A program made the position numbers and the translations under genes. Shown one piece after another: positions 25,699 through 36,450 of a DNA stretch of 64,000 nucleotides. Positions within the stretch are counted from its first letter, which is position 1. Each line of letters begins with the position of its first letter. A model generated the notes under the pieces. The model worked only from the letters and a program-made list of their open reading frames with translations, had not been told where the DNA came from and searched no databases. Source of the stretch: Sipunculus nudus (lineage: Eukaryota > Annelida > Sipuncula > Golfingiida > Sipunculidae); contig CM049321.1 of assembly GCA_026874595.1 (NCBI GenBank), positions 13,347,479 through 13,411,478 on the forward strand, given 5' to 3'.

Positions 25699-28600
25699 GA
25701 CTACCCATTCACAGACCTTGATTCATCTTCATACTACCAAGTCTGTGACATGACTACCCATTCACAGACCTTGATTCATCTTCATACTACCAAGTCTGTG
25801 ACATGACCACACATTCACAGACCTTGATTCATCTTCATACTACCAAGTCTGTGACATGACTACCCATTCACAGACCTTGATTCATCTTCATACTACCAAG
25901 TCTGTGACATGACTACCCATTCACAGACCTTGATTCATCTTCATACTACCAAGTCTGTGACATGACTACCCATTCACAGACCTTGATTCATCTTCATACT
26001 ACCAAGTCTGTGACATGACTACCCATTCACAGACCTTGATTCATCTTCATACTACCAAGTCTGTGACATGACTACCCATTCACAGACCTTGATTCATCTT
26101 CATACTACCAAGTCTGTGACATGACTACCCATTCACAGATCTTGATTCATCTTCATACTACCAAGTCTGTGACATGACTACCCATTCACAGACCTTGATT
26201 CATCTTCATACTACCAAGTCTGTGACATGACTACCCATTCACAGACCTTGATTCATCTTCATACTACCAAGTCTGTGACATGACTACCCATTCACAGACC
26301 TTGATTCATCTTCATACTACCAAGTCTGTGACATGACTACCCATTCACAGACCTTGATTCATCTTCATACTACCAAGTCTGTGACATGACTACCCATTCA
26401 CAGACCTTGATTCATCTTCATTCTACCAAGTCTGTGACATGACTACCCATTCACAGACCTTGATTCATCTTCATACTACCAAGTCTGTGACATGACTACC
26501 CATTCACAGACCTTGATTCATCTTCATACTACCAAGTCTGTGACATGACTACCCATTCACAGATCTTGATTCATCTTCATACTACCAAGTCTGTGACATG
26601 ACTACCCATTCACAGACCTTGATTCATCTTCATACTACCAAGTCTGTGACATGACTACCCATTCACAGACCTTGATTCATCTTCATACTACCAAGTCTGT
26701 GACATGACTACCCATTCACAGACCTTGATTCATCTTCATACTACCAAGTCTGTGACATGACTACCCATTCACAGACCTTGATTCATCTTCATACTACCAA
26801 GTCTGTGACATGACTACCCATTCACAGACCTTGATTCATCTTCATACTACCAAGTCTGTGACATGACTACCCATTCACAGATCTTGATTCATCTTCATAC
26901 TACCAAGTCTGTGACATGACTACCCATTCACAGACCTTGATTCATCTTCATACTACCAAGTCTGTGACATGACTACCCATTCACAGACCTTGGTTCATCT
27001 TCATACTACCAAGTCTGTGACATGACTACCCATTCACAGACCTTGGTTCATCTTCATACTACCAAGTCTGTGACATGACTACCCATTCACAGACCTTGAT
27101 TCATCTTCATACTACCAAGTCTGTGACATGACTACCCATTCACAGACCTTGATTCATCTTCATTCTACCAAGTCTGTGACATGACTACCCATTCACAGAC
27201 CTTGATTCATCTTCATACTACCAAGTCTGTGACATGACTACCCATTCACAGACCTTGATTCATCTTCATACTACCAAGTCTGTGACATGACTACCCATTC
27301 ACAGACCTTGATTCATCTTCATTCTACCAAGTCTGTGACATGACTACCAATTCACAGACCTTGATTCATCTTCATACTACCAAGTCTGTGACATGACTAC
27401 CCATTCACAGACCTTGATTCATCTTCATACTACCAAGCCTGTGACATGACTACCCATTCACAGACCTTGATTCATCTTCATACTACCAAGCCTGTGACAT
27501 GACTACCCATTCACAGACCTTGATTCATCTTCATACTACCAAGCCTGTGACATGACTACCCATTCACAGATCTTGGTTCATCTTCATACTACCAAGTCTG
27601 TGACATGACTACCCATTCACAGACCTTGCTTCATCTTCATACTACCAAGTGTGTGACATGACTACCCATTCACAGACCTTGATTCATCTTCATACTACCA
27701 AGTCTGTGACATGACTACCCATTCACAGACCTTGATTCATCTTCATACTACCAAGTGTGTGACATGACCACACATTCACAGACCTTGATTCATCTGTGAC
27801 ATGACCACACATTCACAGACCTTGATTCATCTTCATACTACCAAGTCTGTGACATGACCACACATTCACAGACCTTGATTCATCTTCATACTACCAAGTC
27901 TGTGACATGACTACCCATTCACAGACCTTGGTTCATCTTCATACTACCAAGTCTGTGACATGACTACCCATTCACAGACCTTGATTCATCTTCATTCTAC
28001 CAAGTCTGTGACATGACTACCCATTCACAGACCTTGATTCATCTTCATACTACCAAGTCTGTGACATGACTACCCATTCACAGACCTTGATTCATCTTCA
28101 TACTACCAAGCCTGTGACATGACTACCCATTCACAGACCTTGATTCATCTTCATACTACCAAGCCTGTGACATGACTACCCATTCACAGATCTTGGTTCA
28201 TCTTCATACTACCAAGTCTGTGACATGACTACCCATTCACAGACCTTGCTTCATCTTCATACTACCAAGTCTGTGACATGACCACCCATTCACAGACCTT
28301 GATTCATCTTCATACTACCAAGTGTGTGACATGACTACCCATTCACAGACCTTGATTCATCTTTATACTACCAAGTCTGTGACATGACCACCCATTCACA
28401 GACCTTGATTCATCTTCATACTACCAAGTCTGTGACATGACTACCCATTCACAGATCTTGGTTCATCTTCATACTACCAAGTCTGTGACATGACTACCCA
28501 TTCACAGACCTTGGTTCATCTTCATACTACCAAGTCTGTGACATGACTACCCATTCACAGACCTTGGTTCATCTTCATACTACCAAGTCTGTGACATGAC

Positions 28601-29403
28601 TACCCATTCACAGACCTTGATTCATCTTCATACTACCAAGTCTGTGACATGACTACCCATTCACAGACCTTGATTCATCTTCATACTACCAAGTGTGTGA
28701 CATGACCACACATTCACAGACCTTGATTCATCTGTGACATGACCACACATTCACAGACCTTGATTCATCTTCATACTACCAAGTCTGTGACATGACCACA
28801 CATTCACAGACCTTGATTCATCTTCATACTACCAAGTCTGTGACATGACTACCCATTCACAGACCTTGGTTCATCTTCATACTACCAAGTCTGTGACATG
28901 ACTACCCATTCACAGACCTTAATTTATCTTCATACTACCAAGTCTGTGACATGACTACCCATTCACAGACCTTGATTCATCTTCATACTACCAAGTCTGT
29001 GACATGACTACCCATTCACAGACCTTGATTCATCTTCATACTACCAAGTCTGTGACATGACTACCCATTCACAGACCTTGATTCATCTTCATACTACCAA
29101 GTCTGTGACATGACTACCCATTCACAGACCTTGATTCATCCTCATACTACCAAGTCTGTGACATGACGACCCATTCACAGACCTTGATTCATCTTCATAC
29201 TACCAAGTCTGTGACATGACTACCCATTCACAGATCTTGATTCATCTTCATACTACCAAGTCTGTGACATGACTACCCATTCACAGACCTTGATTCATCT
29301 TCATACTACCAAGTCTGTGACATGACTACCCATTCACAGACCTTGATTCATCTTCATACTACCAAGTCTGTGACATGACTACCCATTCACAGACTTTGAT
29401 TCC
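25699..29403. repeat. 53-bp satellite array, about 70 tandem units
   Basis: The unit runs from catgactacccattcacag through to accaagtctgtga, period 53. About 68.5 full units plus two identical short units of 37 bp (ending near 27,800 and 28,738) fill 3,705 bp. Units differ at a few recurring sites (gaccttg/gatcttg, gattc/ggttc/gcttc, gtctg/gcctg/gtgtg, actaccc/ccacac). The short units lack 16 bp bounded by TCT, a likely microhomology deletion. Within each unit TCACAGACCTTG can pair with CAAGTCTGTGA (one bulge, loop about 18 nt), so each unit is a potential hairpin. No coding frame. Confidence 0.98.
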
Positions 29404-29775
29404 GTGACCCTTTCTAGCATGTTTCATGAATAACGAACAATACTTCAAGTGTTCGGGCTGAAATTACAACTGTCAGTCAAACCTAACCAATAGAATGTCA
29501 ACACTTCGCTGTTCCAAGGCTGTCTGAACACGGAAACATACCAGAAACAGGAGAGGCTGGTTTGATTGGTTTGATACTCAATGCCTTCCCGGCATTGATA
29601 AACGTTGAACAAAGCATTGCACCAGACATCCCTGTTGAATTGACATACATGGGAAGTTTGATTAGTTCAATTACGTTGTTCATTGTTCATGAGGTAGATG
29701 CCAGACTGGGTCACAGGATCAAGGTCTGTGAATGCGGGGTCATGTGACAGACTTGGTCGTATGGAGATAGATCAG
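29404..29775. mobile_element. Remainder of the dispersed element that contains the 53-bp array
   Basis: The last 53-bp unit runs into unique-looking sequence (tccgtgaccctttctagcat, then ttcatgaataacgaacaata). The same order appears at 54,437-54,640, so this is a dispersed element. At 29,713-29,772 a diverged monomer recurs in reverse orientation (gatcaaggtctgtgaatg, then gtgacagacttggtcgtatg). The element therefore has monomer-bearing inverted ends, with the left one expanded into the array. The outer ends were not defined. Confidence 0.7.
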
Positions 29776-30862
29776 GATAAGATGTTATATAAAGACAACA
29801 CTTCTTTCTAATTGACCTGCTACCAGGAACACTATCTAGTCTGTGACAGTCCATATATCAGTAATATAAGCTGTAAGATGCAAGCTGTTTGATGGTTGTA
29901 TACTTTGAGTAACCACTCTCTTAGATGCAAGTTGTCATATCTAGATAAGACTTTTCAACATGCATGAAATATTTGTTTGTGTAATATGTCTACTGGTATA
30001 CATACAAAAAAGGTTTAACTTGTGATATATGTGTCTCTATGTTATGAACTTATGGTAGTGATACAGATGTGGGGTGGGGAGATGTCCCCACACTGTATCA
30101 CATACGGTTGCTGTGTTTGTGGCAGACAATGTTCCAAGACCAGTTTGATGATAGAAGCCTTTATTCAATAGCAAGCGGTCTGGGACAGTCTCTCTCTCTG
30201 AGAGAGCCGCCCAGCCTCCCTGAATCTCTCTGACTCTCAGCGCGCACTACAGATAGTTTTGTTACAGAGCTTTCACATGACATATGAGATGTACATATCC
30301 ATATTTCTGCATTTCGTCATAAAAGCTAAACCTTATTGGATGACCCAAAGTAGGTCACAATTACATCAGAGTTATAAGTTGACTTAATAAGTTTTGCATG
30401 ATTTTACTGGATGAAAGTATTCTGGAAAATCCCAAGTTTGACCTGACATACATCCAGTTATAGTCTGACCTACAAGTCCTAATTGGAGGACAGTGCTTAT
30501 ATACACATGCGGAGTCTCATAAAATAACATGTTTTAATTGTGTTCTACCATTCCCTCATAAAGACTAAACACATAAGTCATTCTGTGACACTATTTCTGT
30601 TTGTACAGACTTAAAATAGACCTTAATGGTTTGGTGTACTGTTCTCTGATTAAATTGGGAGAGAAGCCTATATGTGTGTGTCTTGATGACTGGTTGTCGG
30701 GTGTCATCAATTATGAGAAGTCATTCATTGTTCAGTCTGACATGCCTGAAACTGAGCTTAAATTTGTGAAATATGAAATGTGAAATATTCCTTGAAATAT
30801 GTGTTAAGTCACAAATATGCACTTTCCTACTCCATAACAGTAGCTTTTGTAAAGTATACATT
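29776..30862. other. No gene recognised
   Basis: Includes a small CT/AG inverted patch near 30,190-30,205 (tctctctctctgagagag). Nothing coding. Confidence 0.6.
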
Positions 30863-31091
30863 TGTCACAGTGCACATGGGAATCCAGTTGAATTTGGAAC
30901 TCACCTACTTGAGATGGGAATTCCAATGTCAAAAGTTGAATTCCCATGCAATCTGGATAACATCTAGTTCACAATGCCAACAGTTGAGATGGGAATTCCC
31001 ATCTCAACTGGCATTTACTAGTTTACATGGGAATTTCCATCTCAGCTAGTTGAGTTCAAAACTCACCTGGATTCCCATGTTTACTGTGACA
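30863..31091. mobile_element. Foldback element with NF-kappaB-like palindromes
   Basis: The two halves are inverted copies: the left arm starts tgtcacagtgcacatgggaa and the right arm is its complement (ending ttcccatgtttactgtgaca). A perfect 30-bp palindrome lies off-centre at 30,981-31,010, centred on gggaattccc. Other arms contain gggaattcca and gggaatttcc. 229 bp, non-coding. Confidence 0.85.
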
Positions 31092-31417
31092 TATATACTC
31101 ATTATATAACAGTATTAATACCAGTACCATGAAACAATGAAAATATCACATATTTAAATTAATTTCATCACCTAGCAGTTAACATTCAGGTAGATTCATT
31201 CATTTATAGTTGTTTCTAGTATATTCATCTTGTTCTGTAAGCTTATTTTTATCAATATCTGTGATGGCTGTATGTTAGTTTATAGTTGTACATTGTTAAT
31301 AATAATTGCAGTACTTTATCACATGCCATCATTGTATGGTCTTTATTTTGATTTTATACAGTTTGATTTGCATACATTGCTGCTCTTTGTTACATTTAGT
31401 ATTAAAAATTTAGAATT

Positions 31418-32506
31418 ACCGTATTTATTCCAGTTTGGCGATCCCTCTTATTTCTTGACCCCAAAAAATATTTTGAAAGTATAATTTCTAAAATGACTCT
31501 AATTCCTGGACTGCCGACGATGTTTTCTGTCGACGATGTTAAGGTGAAATGCCTCCGTCTCTCACGGGCACCGCAGTTTGTATCTGACTAGATTCTTATT
31601 ACACTGGGCATCCACATCAAACTTGCTTCCAATAAAATTTATGAAGATACAAAGATGCGTTTTTCATAATATATAAACATGATAAAGCTTTCAAGAACCA
31701 AATGGGTGTCCGTGACGAAGCAAACTCGTGTACCATTCCTGGTACGCACGTGCCTCGTGTGCAATTCATGTGGGATCTTCAGCAATAATATTTACAAAAT
31801 ACTGCAAAGCACGCGTGGAGGAACAACTGTGATACAGGTGGAACTGTCATCTTAGTTAAGTTTAAAAGACCCCGGTTAGTTTTTCGATGGGTGACCGCGT
31901 GTACCAAACGCGGCCCGATCGAGGGCAAGTGAGCTAGGACCATTTCCGGTCGTATATATTTTAAAGCGCCTTTACTTTCCTATATTTATTACGTATTATG
32001 CAAATAAAAATTATCTGATAATAGGCAGTTATTTTTTATAAAGTCCTCTTCCAACTTGATGCAGCTGCTTGTCCCTTTTCGGCCCGCTGATATCGCCGCT
32101 TGGCGAGTTAACTTGAAACAACTGGTGGTTACATGAGTTGCCGTCTATGTTAAGTGATCGTACCTATACACGAAGTAGTGATCATTTTGTAAAGTGATTG
32201 AGCTCAGTTTGATTAATCATTTGCGGACTGCGTATAATTCATGTGACGTTTGGAAGCCCGTTTGTAGAAAATACTGTTAAGCTAACAAAACAAACTTATA
32301 TACGACCGAATTATCACTCAATTCATATGACCGCTCGAGTGTCAGAGCGGCTCTGCATCTCTACGGAAGGTTATCAAACCGTATGCCTCTAATATCTCGA
32401 CCACCACAAATTCTGCATGAAGATAATTTTCAAATATCCTCCATTATCTCGACCTCTGAGAAAATTAATTATTTTTAAGTGGTCGCCAAATTAGAATAAA
32501 TACGGT
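31418..32506. mobile_element. 1.09-kb MITE with ACCGTATTTATTC ends and AATT duplication
   Basis: Left end accgtatttattccagtttg then gcga; the right end is the reverse complement of accgtatttattctaatttg then gcga. AATT lies immediately outside both ends (31,414-31,417 and 32,507-32,510), a possible 4-bp target duplication. The interior is more GC-rich than the surroundings and contains a 5S-like segment. No transposase. Confidence 0.85.
31848..31905 (+). pseudogene. 5S-rRNA-like fragment inside the MITE
   Basis: agttaag (31,854), then cccggttagt (31,871), then gatgggtgaccgcgtg (31,886) follow the order and rough spacing of the internal promoter half of eukaryotic 5S rRNA (box A region, ccggttagtac, ggatgggtgaccgcctg). 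Only about 58 bp is recognisable; the 5' half and 3' end are absent, so it is a relic and not a gene. Confidence 0.5.
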
Positions 32507-33310
32507 AATTAATTATAGACTAGTGGTATTGTTAGACTGGTGATTTCTTGGTATTTTCTCGTGGTATTTTCTTTTAAAGCATCTTCATATTTGACTTATT
32601 CCACACCTGATTTTTATGGCAGGCATCACAATGAGGTAGAGAACAAGTCTGCTGACACTGCAGGTTGAATAACTAACTCAGTGTTGGTACCAGTCAGGGA
32701 GACTGATGTTATGACATGAGCTGATTGATGGATTGGCCAGCTAAGCTGACTGAGCCTGATCAGCCTTTGCTATAGCCATTCTGATTCAAATCAACAGTCT
32801 GAGATGATTGAGCTGTGTTTCCATTTACACTCCCTGAGCATCTGGATTTGCCACACCTTAATAGTGTAAACAATCAACAGTCACATAAACTAGAAATCTG
32901 CATTCTAAGTAATGCAAGCCTCCACCATCTATAGGATAGGGGGTCCCTTTTCTTGGATGCTCCCAAACTGTTTGCATTCACTGATTCAGCACATAGAATA
33001 GTGGTTTATTTGTGCATAAGTGACTGAGCATTTGTGCATATTCCATGATGACATTCCTGAATCTGGATCATGTGACAGTTCCACACCTAAATTGTATCAA
33101 TTCATTATTGGCCCATTTCTTAAATTCCCTGAACATTTCATGGAGTCCTGTTCATGATTGCGTGAGTTATGTTGTGAACACTCAAACATGTACTGACAGG
33201 GATGAACATTTACCTCCTGTTAAAGGGAAAAAATATCTCAATAAGATGCACCTATTATCCCAAAATTCCTATTCTGATAAAGGCGGATAAAATCACCACA
33301 TTCATTTTTT

Positions 33311-35610
33311 TAGCTCAGCTGACTATAAGTAATCTGAGCTATAGTCGTGGTCCATTGTCCATCGTCCGTCCGTCTGTCCGTTCGTCGGTCCATCCGTCCA
33401 TAGATGTCGCACGTTTTGAAACCGTAAGACCTAGGAATCCAAAATTTGGCATAATATTAGATGTCCCCAAGATCTCCTACCAAGCCGAAAACTGGGTCTT
33501 TGTGACTTCGTTCCTTTGAGAAATTAAGGAAAAACCTCAATTTTTTATTTTCACACTTCAGGACTGCCTAATATCAAAACCACTCATCTGTTTTTCCTCA
33601 TATTTACCATAAATAATCCTCTATATAGTTCATATGTACCTGCCAGAAATTAGGTCTGTATTATATAATTTAAAAAGGAAATTTGATCACTTAACTCAAG
33701 ACTTGTTAAAGCTAAGCCCTTTTTTTCCAGTAATATTACTTTTATTAATCAAAATTAAATTGTATACCCAAAATTAGATCAAAATCTTTTATATTTTTCA
33801 AAATATTAGCAAAAATAAAAAATTGGTACCTTAAATTTTGCCCAAATTTGACCAAGGCACGTTTTTTTCCTGTAACTACTGTTTATTGAAGCTCCCCAGC
33901 TTCAGCTCTAAGTTCCTTAAATTTGTCATACAGTTAGATGTCTCCGAAATCCCCTACCATGCCAATAATTGGTCACTAGGACTTAATTCCTTCAAGATAT
34001 TAATGAAAAACTTCATTTTTCAATTAAAAACCCATTGTTACACTTTAAGACTGCCTAATATCAAAACCACTGATCTGGCTTTGATCATATATAATATACA
34101 TATTTTTCTATACATTGGCTATGGACATGCCAGAAATGATGTCAGTATTGCTTAATTTTTTAAGTTATGGGCCCAAACATAATGCACTATTTAAAAAATC
34201 AAGAAATATATTTACTCACCTAAGATGAGAATTGCTGAAGCTGGAGACTTTTTTTTCAGGAATATAACTTTATTTAATCAAGATTCAATTGTTTACCAAA
34301 AAATTAGATCTGAATTTTGCAAATTGTTCAAGTTATTAGCATAAATAAAAAAACAATACCTTAAATTTTGTCCAACTTTGTCAGTGGCACGTTTTTTCCC
34401 TGTAAGCACTGTTGATTTAATTTTCACAACATATATACATAAGGATTTAATCTTTTAAAATCAGAAATTTCAAAGGAATTGATTGAAAAGAGTAGCTTTT
34501 ATTCAAGTTTTCATACACCATGTTAAGTGTTGTTTACATCTAGCCCACCTAGTAGTACAGCCTTCACTTGCATTATGTAACCCACCCCAGGCAGCTTGCC
34601 TTGGCTCAGCTTGGCCACTACTAGCAGGCTTCTCCTCTGCCCTATGCAATGCTACATTTTAGATTTTGTATTTTCCACCAGGGTTACAATGATTAAAGTG
34701 CACATTTAATTGTGTTCACAAAGTGGTGTATTGTTATGAAAGTGTGGATGTTCATCAGATAAGTAATTCCTTACTTGAGAAGAGTAAAAACTTCACCAGG
34801 TGTGAAATTTACTATTAATTCCAGTAATAAATTATAGCTTAGATTGTAATTAGCATAATGATATTGTTTGTCCCTCATCCAAACAACAGTGTGTATACTT
34901 TATTTGAAAAGATGTTTTTATTTTACCAAATTTACTGAATCTTTTATTTTATTTTGGTGAATAAGATTAAGCATGTACTGAAAACTCCAATGTGCAAAAC
35001 TTTTTAATAGTGATTCAAGGAATAATCTTGTAGATGCCATGTTGTGGCATTATTTTCTTTTAAATTCAGTTTAAACATTTGTGATTTAAAAATAATAAAA
35101 ATATATGTGTATGCATAATATGACCCCATATGAGCTACACTCTGGATATATAATGATTGCAACCTAGAATTCTAATATTTCAACTTATATTTTCAGTGTT
35201 TTTTAACACAAATTTATAAAACTTGTAAAAAAAATTAATCAGATAAAAACTATTTTAATGGAAAAAGTGGATATGCTTAAATAATAGGTTTATATATAAA
35301 CTTAAATCCATTATTCCCTTGAAAGTGAAATAAAGGTATTAGTCCATTCTGTCCACTAGTCTGTCCATCTGTAAATTTTTCATATGCAATACAGTATCTC
35401 AAAACTTTTACTGTTTTTCCTCATGACAGTATTGTCAGAGTATTAGTTTCCAATCATATATTTAGAACTTAACTATAACCAAGTAGGAGGGCCTCTTTCC
35501 TCTTATCTTCTCATATGCTTATATAAATGAAAAACATTAAAATAGAATATTTTGCATTTGCAAAAATTTCAGACTTAAGCTGAGCGCTGTGACCCATGGG
35601 TCCCTTGTTT
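33311..35610 (+). mobile_element. Diverged 2.3-kb relative of the AGCTCAGCTGAC element
   Basis: Opens tagctcagctgactataag with a GTCC/GTCG run and ends gctgagcgctgtgacccatg followed by ggtcccttg, matching the family ends, but the interior is different. It contains an internal direct repeat of about 487 bp (gactgcctaatatcaaaacc at 33,562 and 34,049). It lacks the AGGTCA clusters of the other two copies. No transposase. Confidence 0.8.
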
Positions 35611-35689
35611 AAATTTAACCAAGCACATTCAGGTGTGAGCACCAGATACTTATATAAATAAACATTTTTTGAATGGACACCCAATAACA

Positions 35690-36092
35690 AAGTGTCCATG
35701 GCCGTAGTCAAGAACAAACCTTATAAAAAAGTGTCCACACACTGTCTTACAAACATAAGCAAACATAGTCAAGTGCAAAATGAATAACAAAGTGTCTACC
35801 TCAGTCATGCAAACATATCCAAGTTCAGACATATTAGCAGTGTCTACCTCAGTCATGCAAACATATCCAAGTTCAGACATATCAGCAGTGTCTACCTCAG
35901 TCATGCAAACATATCCAAGTTAAACTTGTCAAGAAAGTGTCTACCTTCAGTCATGCAAACATAAGCATTGATAGTCAAGTGGAAACTTGTCAACAAAGTG
36001 TCTGCCTATAGTCATGCAAACATATCCAAGTTCAAACTTATCAACAAAGTGTCTACCTCAGTCATGTAAACATAAGCAAACATGGTCAGGTT
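35690..36092. repeat. 53-62-bp degenerate tandem repeat, about 7 copies
   Basis: Units contain aagtgtctacctcagtcatg followed by caaacatatccaagttcag. The most regular copies are at about 35,787-35,925; the outer ones vary in length (aagcaaacatagtcaagtg insert). It ends where the truncated SINE begins. Confidence 0.85.
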
Positions 36093-36095
36093 AAT

Positions 36096-36217
36096 GGTAA
36101 AGGTAAACAGTTGGTTTTATAGTCTGATATCACTGATGATGTCTGTCTCATCTGACTTAACACCTTGCCTTCCTGGTCTTTTGAGCCTGTTCATTCTTGT
36201 AGCTTTTCTCAGCTCCT
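36096..36217 (-). mobile_element. 5'-truncated copy of the same SINE
   Basis: The reverse complement reads gctgagaaaagctacaagaa, then tgaacaggctcaaaagacca, through gatatcagactataaaacc to a cctttacc tail, matching the 3' third of the SINE at 60.7 kb. Loss of the 5' part is the usual result of incomplete reverse transcription. Confidence 0.85.
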
Positions 36218-36450
36218 AAAGTTCAAGCAAATTAACAATATGAGCACATTGGGTATGAATCTAGAAAAATAAAGTCATAGTTAGATACATACACTTAGAC
36301 ACAGGCAGGCCTAGTGGTTTTATTACACTCAATTTTTACATGCATGAAAAAAAAACAGACATTACATATCTTTACACATTAAATCACTTGACCTAAACAT
36401 GTGCATTATACCTATGAAAACCAACTTATATATGAGATATAGTTATTTTT

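Noticed and set aside
25699-29403. CRISPR-like array
   Set aside because: The units are contiguous and almost identical with no variable spacers, in animal DNA; it is a satellite.
31848-31905. Complete 5S rRNA gene
   Set aside because: Only the internal promoter half resembles 5S; both ends are missing.
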